A stretch of 64,000 nt of DNA, from assembly GCF_007197995.1 (NCBI RefSeq), contig NZ_VKKH01000002.1, positions 496,001 through 560,000 on the forward strand, written 5' to 3'. The notes below the pieces were generated by a model that was not told the origin of the DNA, did not search any database, and saw only the letters and a program-made list of their open reading frames with translations. Shown here in pieces: positions 57,574-64,000 of the stretch (position 1 is its first letter; each line of letters starts with the position of its first letter). The DNA is from Aliiglaciecola sp. M165. GTDB taxonomy: Bacteria > Pseudomonadota > Gammaproteobacteria > Enterobacterales > Alteromonadaceae. The translations under genes were made by a program, and so were the position numbers.

Positions 57574-58152
57574 ATGAGTAAAATAGACCCAAACAAACCT
57601 TTACCTCAAATTCATCAACGGGAAATCGTCGCTAAAAGCGGGTTGTTTCGAGTCGAAAGAGTTGATTTAGAGTTCTCTAATGGCGCTACCCGTCAGTTTG
57701 AGAGAATGGCGGGTTCAGGGCGTGGTGCCGTGATGATTGTTCCTTTTTTAGATGAAGAAACTTTTCTGTTGATCAGAGAATATGCTGCGGGCACCCATTC
57801 ATACCAACTCGGTTTCCCAAAAGGACTAATTGATCCTGGCGAAACCGCACTTCAAGCTGCCAATCGGGAGTTAAAAGAGGAAGCAGGATATGGTGCACGT
57901 GAGTTGTCTGACATTCATGTGGTTAACATGGCGCCAACGTTTTTTGACGCGAAAATGAATATAGTTCTCGCTCAAGACTTATACGAATGTTCACTCGAAG
58001 GAGATGAACCAGAGCCGCTTGAAGTGATCCCTTGGTCAGTGCATCGTATTGATGAATTGCTCGCAAGAGATGATTTTGTCGAGGCGCGATGCATTGCAGC
58101 GCTATTCTTAGTGCAAAAACATTTTTCTCGTTCAACTGTCCAGGAGGCCTAA
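57574..58152 (+). CDS. nudE: ADP-sugar/NADH-type Nudix hydrolase NudE
   Basis: 192 residues. Complete Nudix box GLIDPGETALQAANRELKEE (continuing AGYG) at about residues 88-110. N-terminal LPQIHQREIVAKSGLFRVERVDLEFSNG is typical of NudE, which hydrolyses ADP-ribose, NADH and Ap3A. The stop overlaps the cysQ start by one base. Confidence 0.93.
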   Translation: MSKIDPNKPLPQIHQREIVAKSGLFRVERVDLEFSNGATRQFERMAGSGRGAVMIVPFLDEETFLLIREYAAGTHSYQLGFPKGLIDPGETALQAANRELKEEAGYGARELSDIHVVNMAPTFFDAKMNIVLAQDLYECSLEGDEPEPLEVIPWSVHRIDELLARDDFVEARCIAALFLVQKHFSRSTVQEA

Positions 58153-58988
58153 TGAGTCAGGATCCAAGGCAAGCACTACTCGATATCGCAAAAAGCGCCG
58201 CTATAAAAGCCGGTAAAGTTGTACTGGAAATTTATGACAGCGGTGATTTTCAAGCCTATGAAAAAGACGATGATTCGCCGGTAACCTCTGCTGATTACAA
58301 AGCCAACGAAATCATTATGGAGATTTTGCAAAAGGAAACGCCTGACATCCCCATCATGTCAGAAGAGTCGAATAACGGCGACCTCGATCATCGTAAAGAT
58401 TGGCAGCGTTATTGGTTGATTGATCCCATTGATGGTACTCAGGAGTTTATCGCTAGAAGTGGCGATTTTGCCGTCAACATCGCCTTGGTCGAGAACAATG
58501 AACCCGTTTTAGGTGTGATTTACTGGCCACCTGGCGAGACACTTTATTATGCCACTAAAGGGCATGGTGCATTCAAAAGCTGTCCATTGGAAAACAAACA
58601 GATTCAGGTCAGATCATTTGACAAACCGTTGGATGATGTTGTTGTCATTGCCATAAGTCGTCGTCAATCTCGTGAAAAGGTCATGTCGCGAATGACCCAG
58701 GAACGCACTTATCAAACACTCCCTCTAGGCAGTTGCTCACTCAAAGCATGTTTTATTGCAGAAGGTAAAGCGGATGTGTTTTTACGCATCGGCGTCACCG
58801 GAGAGTGGGACACAGGTGCATCACAATGTATTGTCGAAGAAGCCGGTGGAAATATTTTAGCAGCTGATTTTGCTCCTCTTACCTATAACCTACGTAATAC
58901 CACAGAGAATCCGGATTTCATTGTCATGGGAGACCGGCAAGTTAATTGGCAAAACATTGTGCATTACGATTTAGGAACAGCGAAATGA
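58152..58988 (+). CDS. cysQ: 3'(2'),5'-bisphosphate nucleotidase CysQ
   Basis: 278 residues from ATG 58152 with AGGAGG before it. Inositol-monophosphatase fold: SPVTSADYKANEII, IMSEESNNG, the metal site WLIDPIDGTQEFI (DPIDGT) and the C-terminal VTGEWDTGASQCIVEEAGG. Recycles PAP formed during sulfate assimilation. Coupled with nudE and, by ATGA overlap, with yceI. Confidence 0.94.
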   Translation: MSQDPRQALLDIAKSAAIKAGKVVLEIYDSGDFQAYEKDDDSPVTSADYKANEIIMEILQKETPDIPIMSEESNNGDLDHRKDWQRYWLIDPIDGTQEFIARSGDFAVNIALVENNEPVLGVIYWPPGETLYYATKGHGAFKSCPLENKQIQVRSFDKPLDDVVVIAISRRQSREKVMSRMTQERTYQTLPLGSCSLKACFIAEGKADVFLRIGVTGEWDTGASQCIVEEAGGNILAADFAPLTYNLRNTTENPDFIVMGDRQVNWQNIVHYDLGTAK

Positions 58989-59566
58989 GAATATTAGGTC
59001 TTTTATTTTTATCCATTAGTATCAATGCCTTAAGCTTTTCAGCTGTGGCTGACTGGCAGTTAAATAACGAACGATCGAAGCTTAATTTTATCTCTGTCAA
59101 AAATGAGCATATTAGCGAAAGTCATTCTTTCACGATGCTTAACGGCAGTATAGATAATAGCGGAGCAGTTACCGTTAGTGTCGACTTAAAAACAGTAGAA
59201 ACCTTGATTACAATTCGCAACGAGCGTATGCAAGAACATCTTTTCAATACGGACAAAAATCCTACTGCGTCCCTTAGCGCTCAGCTCTCGCAAGAGATAT
59301 TGAAGATGCCAAAAGGTTCTACAAAACAAGTAGAAATTGATGCTCAGATTTCCCTTAATGGTAAAAGCCAAACGTATCCACTTGTGCTTCGAGTAGGTCG
59401 AACTACCAAAGGGACCTTTGTTGCAACCACGTTAAAGCCTTTTATTATTAATGCGATGTCCCATGATCTCGTTCCAGGTGTGGATATGCTTAAACAGCTG
59501 GCAGGATTAAACAGCATCACCTTAAGTGTGCCTGTTACCTTTTCTGTTGTTTTTGGACAAAAGTAA
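58985..59566 (+). CDS. YceI-family periplasmic lipid-binding-like protein
   Basis: 193 residues from ATG 58985. Signal peptide ends SAVA; mature sequence DWQLNNERSKLNFISVKNEH, SHSFTMLNGSID, VETLITIRNERMQEHLF and AMSHDLVPGVDML match the YceI lipocalin-like fold, which binds polyisoprenoids in characterised members. Last gene of the nudE-cysQ-yceI unit. Confidence 0.87.
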   Translation: MRILGLLFLSISINALSFSAVADWQLNNERSKLNFISVKNEHISESHSFTMLNGSIDNSGAVTVSVDLKTVETLITIRNERMQEHLFNTDKNPTASLSAQLSQEILKMPKGSTKQVEIDAQISLNGKSQTYPLVLRVGRTTKGTFVATTLKPFIINAMSHDLVPGVDMLKQLAGLNSITLSVPVTFSVVFGQK

Positions 59567-59780
59567 AAGCGTCATCCCCCTTTCCATACGTCTTCCTCGC
59601 GAACGCGGGGATCTGTTAACTCCTTAGGCTGATTGCAAAGATTCCCGATAAAAGCACTCGGGAACGACGTGTTGGGGAGCACTCGGGAACGACGTGCTGG
59701 AGAGCAGCCAGGAACGACGCATTTGGGGACAGTCGGGAATAACATGGAGACTACGTTGTCCTCGCAAAGGCGGGGATCTG
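59567..59780. repeat. Repeat-rich spacer: REP-like hairpin plus 25-bp tandem repeats
   Basis: TTCCCGA (59642-59648) and TCGGGAA (59658-59664) form a hairpin like the one at 10454-10480. From 59655 four 25-base units follow (59655-59679, 59680-59704, 59705-59729, 59730-59754), the first two nearly identical and later ones diverged. The whole is flanked by two copies of a GCGGGGATCTGTTAA-like sequence (about 59605 and 59772). Confidence 0.7.
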
Positions 59781-60008
59781 TTAATCCGTGTTCGAGCCTA
59801 ATTGGTCTTTTGTGACGATATTGACACTTTCATGCAGTTCAGAATATTGCACATAAGCCTGGCCGCTTTGAAGTTGCATCAAAACGTGGTTAACCTTTTG
59901 CTCAAGACTAAATTCCACTTTTCCGTAATCCGTTCCCTCTTGCAAAACAAAAGCCTCGACGAGACTATGCAAGGTTTCTTTAGGAATTTCCGAAATAGGA
60001 ATGATCAT
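59781..60008 (-). CDS. yheU: YheU-family protein (UPF0270)
   Basis: 75 residues: MIIPISEIPKETLHSLVEAF, REGTDYG-like LQEGTDYGKVEFSLEQKV and VMRQLQSGQA-like VLMQLQSGQAYVQYSELHE. Typical length and motifs. Function unknown. Overlaps the yheT stop by four bases, as in E. coli. Confidence 0.9.
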   Translation of the reverse strand: MIIPISEIPKETLHSLVEAFVLQEGTDYGKVEFSLEQKVNHVLMQLQSGQAYVQYSELHESVNIVTKDQLGSNTD

Positions 60009-61057
60009 TCTTGCTTTGCAATTGGTCGCTCAAACGAGGCAATATAATCAGCCACGCGCTGGTGAAACCAAATAGAGGGGTTCCAAGGAGTACCTAGCAT
60101 AAAACCAACATGTCCACCTTTTAAACTCAATTCAAATTCTACTGAATCAGATAAGTCATGATCATCTGGTATGACGGCTTCGTTCATAAAAGGATCGTCC
60201 ACAGAATGCAAAACTAAAGTTGGTGTTTCTATATGTTTTAAAAACCCAATTGCACTGCACTTTTGATAATAATCATCTGCACTACCAAAGCCATGCAAAG
60301 GTGCCGTAACATGCTCGTCGAATTGGCGAAAGTTTTGAATGTCGGAAACTTGTTTATCTTGAATGTTGATTAATCCGTCATAGTTTATGGATTGCATTTT
60401 AGTACGCAACGTTTTGATCATACTTTTAAGTAAGTAGTTCTGATAGACCCGAGAAAAACCTTCATTGATACTTCGTGAACATTCATCGAGTCTAAGCGGG
60501 GCAGAAATAGCAACCGCGGCTTTTAATAATTTCTGCGAGGGGTTTTCTCCTAACATCTTCAACAACATGTTGGCGCCCAATGAAAAGCCAATGGCGACCT
60601 TGGGGATCGCAGGGAATTTGTTGTCGAGCCAATTAAGGAAAAATGTCGCGTCTTCGGTTTCGCCAGAATGATAAGCCCTTGCTGTACTGTTCGGCTCGCC
60701 ACCACATCCGCGAAAATGCATCAAAACAGTTTGCCAGCCAAGTTTTTGTAGGAACGCCATTAGGTCATTAGCGTAATGAGATTTTATCGAACCCTCCAGG
60801 CCATGAAATATTACCGCCAGGCCTCGACTTTTTTCTGTTTTTTCAGGTTGTCCCCAAACTAGTTTAACGAAATCATTGTCGGGAAGTCGCAGCTTTTCTG
60901 TTCTGAAGATAAAGGGGGTTCGGCGCTGTAAAAACCGCGGCCATAAAGTTTGTACGTGTCGATTTCGAGCCCAGAAAGGTGGCGTGAAATCACTGAATTT
61001 TACCCGGTTTCCTGTCTTACGTTTTTCATCCATTGTATGTATAGGTTTGTCTGTCAT
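60005..61057 (-). CDS. yheT: Alpha/beta hydrolase YheT
   Basis: 350 residues. N-terminal FTPPFWARNRHVQTLWPRFL, nucleophile elbow IGFSLGANML (Ser about 160), acid region VLHSVDDPFM and catalytic His in KGGHVGFML. The oxyanion segment HGLEGSIKSHYANDL and FRGCGGEPN are family signatures. Substrate unknown. Between the TIGR02444 gene and yheU. Confidence 0.92.
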   Translation of the reverse strand: MTDKPIHTMDEKRKTGNRVKFSDFTPPFWARNRHVQTLWPRFLQRRTPFIFRTEKLRLPDNDFVKLVWGQPEKTEKSRGLAVIFHGLEGSIKSHYANDLMAFLQKLGWQTVLMHFRGCGGEPNSTARAYHSGETEDATFFLNWLDNKFPAIPKVAIGFSLGANMLLKMLGENPSQKLLKAAVAISAPLRLDECSRSINEGFSRVYQNYLLKSMIKTLRTKMQSINYDGLINIQDKQVSDIQNFRQFDEHVTAPLHGFGSADDYYQKCSAIGFLKHIETPTLVLHSVDDPFMNEAVIPDDHDLSDSVEFELSLKGGHVGFMLGTPWNPSIWFHQRVADYIASFERPIAKQE

Positions 61058-61059
61058 TG

Positions 61060-61545
61060 TTATTGAATATCGTTGGATAAATTTATGCTTTCTAACTCGC
61101 CAAAGTATCTTTTGACTTCAATATGTATCTCTTCGCTAGGCCAATAAATACTGCCAAAATAAACCTGAAGGTTTGAACCTTTGCTTGTTTCAAGAGACAG
61201 TTGGTTAAGCGAATCCACTATCTGCCTCTGTTGTTGTTTTTCTAATTCTAGCTCTTGTTCTAGCAAAAGTTTATACATGTCTGGGTCATGCTGTTTAGTA
61301 CCTATACGGGTTTTTCGATGAACTTGGATCTGTTTGTCGTGGTCACTAATCGCCGTCAAAAGTGTTTGGATTTGCTTGACGGTCAACAACACACCTTGCC
61401 TATCTAACCAAATGCAGAGCAGGAGCAAGTTAACATTGAGATTGGCTTTATTCTGCAACGCTAAACAAGATTGCTGAACTTTATCTTTTGAATAGATCTC
61501 TATAGAAAATTGCCAAAAATCGTCAGTCGACCATAGCCTGTTCAT
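61060..61545 (-). CDS. TIGR02444-family (DUF2390) protein
   Basis: 161 residues from ATG 61543-61545. DDFWQFSIEIYSKDKVQQSCLALQNKANLNVNLLLLC fits the family, small helical proteins next to yheS in gammaproteobacteria. Starts within the end of the yheS gene (23-base overlap). Function unknown. Confidence 0.85.
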   Translation of the reverse strand: MNRLWSTDDFWQFSIEIYSKDKVQQSCLALQNKANLNVNLLLLCIWLDRQGVLLTVKQIQTLLTAISDHDKQIQVHRKTRIGTKQHDPDMYKLLLEQELELEKQQQRQIVDSLNQLSLETSKGSNLQVYFGSIYWPSEEIHIEVKRYFGELESINLSNDIQ

Positions 61546-63460
61546 CAAATGCCTTTTGTTTTGTCTCTAGCTCTTCTTGTGCTTCCATCCACGAGGTTTC
61601 TGCTTCATCTAGCTTATTTTTAAGCTCAGCTTGCTCCAATAAAAGTGATTTTAGTACATCTTTATTGTCTTCTTCATAAAGTCCCGGGTCAGATAATTTA
61701 CCTTCGAGTTGTGAGAGAGATTCAGACGCGTCATTCATCTTATTTTCGGAGCTTTTAATGGTCTTACGTAAATGCTGGGTGGATTGCCTAAATTGCGCTT
61801 CCAAGCGTTTGATATTTTTACGATCCACTTTTACCGAACTGCTAGTTTGGGTTAAAGAATTATTATTCTTTTCTTGTTCTTTGTTTTGTTTATTGTCGTT
61901 TAACAACCAATTTCTGTAGTCGTCTAAGTTGCCGTTAAATGGCTCAACTTTGCCGCTGTCTACCAAATAAAAATCATCGCACACCGAAGACAATAAAAAA
62001 CGATCATGGGATACCAGTACCATAGCCCCTTCATAACTTTGCAGCGCCAGGTTTAAGGCATAACGCATTTCAAGATCTAAGTGGTTGGTGGGTTCATCTA
62101 ACAACAATAAGTTGGGTTTTTGATACACAAGCAAGGCCAAAACCAGGCGGGCTTTTTCACCGCCAGACATAGGTTCAACCTTTCCAAGCGCCTGATCGCC
62201 ATGAAAGCCGAATCCGCCGAGATAATCACGTAAACTCTGTTCTGTCGCTTTTCGATCCAAACGAGCCAAATGATCGATGGCCGTATCCTGCGGTCGTAAG
62301 AATTCCAATTGATGTTGTGCAAAGTAACCGATCCTCAACCCTGCGGATGTCATATAATCCCCGCTCATGGGTTGTTTTTCGTTTGCCAGCAATTTGATCA
62401 GTGTCGATTTCCCTGCGCCATTTCTTCCCAATAAACCAATACGACTACCTGGGACCAAATTTAATCTCAAGCTATCGATAATAACCGTTTCATCATAACC
62501 GACCTGCACTTCTTCCATTTTTACTAAAGGGTTCGGAAGTTTAGGAGGCATAAAAAATTCAAAAGAAAATTGTGACTGGGCATGAGCTGGCAACAAGGTC
62601 TCCATCTTTTCTAGCTGCTTAACTCTACTTTGAGCTTGCTTAGCTTTGCTTGCTTTTGCCTTAAAACGTCTGACGAATGATTCCAGGTGAGCAATCTTTG
62701 TTTGTTGCTTCTGAAACTCTAGGTCCTGTAAGCGCAATCGTTCAGCTTTTTGCTTTTCAAATGATGCATAGTTTCCGGTATAACTGATCAAACGCTGATG
62801 TTCAAAACTAACAATTTCATCAACCGTATTGTCGAGAAAGGATTTGTCATGAGAAATAAGAACAAGCGTTCCTGAATATTTAGCTAACCATCTTTCTAGC
62901 CAAATTACCGCGTCTAAGTCCAGATGGTTAGTCGGCTCGTCTAACAATAATAAGTCAGAATGGCATAAAAGTGCTTGGGCCAGATTTAACCTCATTCGCC
63001 AACCACCAGAGAAATCGCTAACTGGTTTTTCTATCTGATCCGACGAAAAGCCCAAACCGTCTAAAATGGTTGCTGCCCGGGACTTCATATCATAGGCGCC
63101 AGCTTGCTCGAGTAGCCCGTGTAATTCAGCGATTTTTTCGCCGTCGTGGGTTTCCTCAGCGACTAAAAGCTGTGCTTCTAAACGGCGAAATTGAAGGTTG
63201 CCGTCGATGACATAGTCAACGGCGCATCGGTCGCTGGCAGGCGTTTCCTGTGCAACCGACACGATATTCCAGTTTTTAGGAATGTGACAATCCCCAATAT
63301 CCGGATGCAGCTCACCACGTAACATTGCAAATAAGCTGGATTTTCCACACCCATTTGAGCCAATTAAACCCACTTTGTGGCCTGGATAGATTGTCGAAGA
63401 CGCTTGTTCAAGCAAAATCTTAGTGCCGCGCAGTAAAGTCAGGTCGGAAATTTGGATCAT
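61523..63460 (-). CDS. yheS: ABC-F family ATPase YheS
   Basis: 645 residues from ATG 63458-63460 (MIQISDLTLLRG); a TTG seven codons earlier is less likely. Two ABC domains: Walker A GSNGCGKSS and GRNGAGKST, signatures SGGWRMRL and SGGEKARL, Walker B LLLLDEPTNHLDL twice. A linker (about 240-300) and a C-terminal coiled coil follow. ABC-F proteins bind the ribosomal E site; they are not transporters. Confidence 0.94.
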   Translation of the reverse strand: MIQISDLTLLRGTKILLEQASSTIYPGHKVGLIGSNGCGKSSLFAMLRGELHPDIGDCHIPKNWNIVSVAQETPASDRCAVDYVIDGNLQFRRLEAQLLVAEETHDGEKIAELHGLLEQAGAYDMKSRAATILDGLGFSSDQIEKPVSDFSGGWRMRLNLAQALLCHSDLLLLDEPTNHLDLDAVIWLERWLAKYSGTLVLISHDKSFLDNTVDEIVSFEHQRLISYTGNYASFEKQKAERLRLQDLEFQKQQTKIAHLESFVRRFKAKASKAKQAQSRVKQLEKMETLLPAHAQSQFSFEFFMPPKLPNPLVKMEEVQVGYDETVIIDSLRLNLVPGSRIGLLGRNGAGKSTLIKLLANEKQPMSGDYMTSAGLRIGYFAQHQLEFLRPQDTAIDHLARLDRKATEQSLRDYLGGFGFHGDQALGKVEPMSGGEKARLVLALLVYQKPNLLLLDEPTNHLDLEMRYALNLALQSYEGAMVLVSHDRFLLSSVCDDFYLVDSGKVEPFNGNLDDYRNWLLNDNKQNKEQEKNNNSLTQTSSSVKVDRKNIKRLEAQFRQSTQHLRKTIKSSENKMNDASESLSQLEGKLSDPGLYEEDNKDVLKSLLLEQAELKNKLDEAETSWMEAQEELETKQKAFDEQAMVD

Positions 63461-63568
63461 TGAAGAAAGAATACTAATCAAAAGGAAACTAATTCACGTA
63501 GTATACCACTGTGGCAGTCTTTTAAACCATGCCAAGCACAGATGATAGACAGGAATACTTAAACTTAA

Positions 63569-63775
63569 ATGACAAATAGAAAACGCAAACGCTTTGTTGC
63601 TGGTGCAATTTGCCCAAAATGCAAAGCTCTAGACACCATCATGTTGTATTTTGAAAACAATGTAGAAAAATTGCAGTGCGTACAGTGTGATTACCAAGAA
63701 GTGCAGACCGAAAAGCAAGTTGATAGCGCAAAACGTCAAAACGAAAGCGTTATTGGTGTGTTTAAACCGGAGTAG
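63569..63775 (+). CDS. yheV: YheV-family zinc-ribbon protein
   Basis: 68 residues with two CxxC pairs, AICPKCKALDT and LQCVQCDYQE, forming a zinc ribbon. N-terminal RKRKRFVAGA is typical. Divergent from yheS as in relatives. Function unknown. Confidence 0.9.
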   Translation: MTNRKRKRFVAGAICPKCKALDTIMLYFENNVEKLQCVQCDYQEVQTEKQVDSAKRQNESVIGVFKPE

Positions 63776-63800
63776 TACCCAGGCATACCCCGAATGCATT

Positions 63801-63832
63801 GCCCTCGACCACAGATGCCGATCTTCGAGGGC
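63801..63832. terminator. Hairpin after yheV
   Basis: GCCCTCGA pairs perfectly with TCGAGGGC across 16 bases. There is no T-run, so a terminator role is uncertain. Confidence 0.35.
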
Positions 63833-64000
63833 CTCCTTTGACCCGCTTATCACCCTTAACTTGCTTTTTAGATAATTCTTTCGACTTACTCTTTGCAAAT
63901 TCGCACAAATGCAAAACTGTGCCTACACTAATCACTGATTGATTATTTTTTAACCAATTAACGGGTAATTGACAGTCTAAAATCATACTAATAATTCGCG

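Noticed and set aside
59655-59754. CRISPR array
   Set aside because: The 25-base units are directly adjacent with no unique spacers, decay along the array, and no cas genes are present; it is a tandem repeat.
63762-63986. A 74-codon minus-strand frame at the right edge (starts MILDCQLPVNWLKNNQ)
   Set aside because: It overlaps the 3' end of yheV, reads through the hairpin at 63801-63832 and resembles no family I know. It could be real, but the evidence is too thin.

Overview
The window looks like chromosomal DNA of a marine gammaproteobacterium of the Alteromonadales (Alteromonas / Glaciecola / Aliiglaciecola type). The grounds are the gene content and order: dusB-fis, aroQ-accB-accC, ompR-envZ, hslR-hslO, a complete gspC-N block, yrfG, nudE-cysQ and yheSTUV, with moderate GC, frequent GTG/TTG starts and many outer-membrane and secreted proteins. 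This placement is inferred from remembered families, not from a search. I saw no rRNA, tRNA, transposase, integrase, prophage or CRISPR array.

Layout. 1-7.5 kb: the N-terminal part of a propeller sensor, upp, acpH, then aroQ-accB-accC, a diguanylate cyclase and an HD phosphohydrolase. 7.6-15.7 kb: envelope and peptide genes (MipA-like, OmpW with FNR-like boxes, GFA protein, a decayed gene, secreted M17 aminopeptidase, DUF6492 transferase, M3 lipoprotein peptidase, cold-shock protein). 16-20 kb: a chemoreceptor with an NrtS-like membrane domain, a LytS/LytR-type two-component pair and an NHL-repeat protein. 20.1-24.8 kb: a three-gene chaperone-usher fimbrial cluster (DUF4402 pilin, chaperone, usher-like protein with SPOR repeats), followed by two orphan solute-binding proteins. 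27.2-33.4 kb: housekeeping genes prmA, dusB-fis, purH, a PspB-like protein and purD. 33.6-40.1 kb: a NIT-domain chemoreceptor, an exonuclease, a K+ channel, prkB and a tight group of small metabolic genes. 40.3-44.4 kb: ompR-envZ, a PagL-like protein, hslO and hslR. 44.5-56 kb: type II secretion genes gspC to gspN. 56-57.5 kb: a 152-bp duplication flanking one inserted gene, then yrfG. 57.5-64 kb: nudE, cysQ, yceI, a repeat-rich spacer, yheU, yheT, a TIGR02444 gene, yheS and yheV.

How the parts fit. The T2SS would export hydrolases typical of such bacteria. OmpR/EnvZ, MipA, OmpW and the PagL-like protein shape the outer membrane. Two chemoreceptors with different nitrate-linked domains and FNR-like sites before ompW suggest responses to nitrate and low oxygen. 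The most unusual items are the SPOR-tailed usher system, the NrtS-chemoreceptor fusion, and the junction duplication around a single inserted gene.
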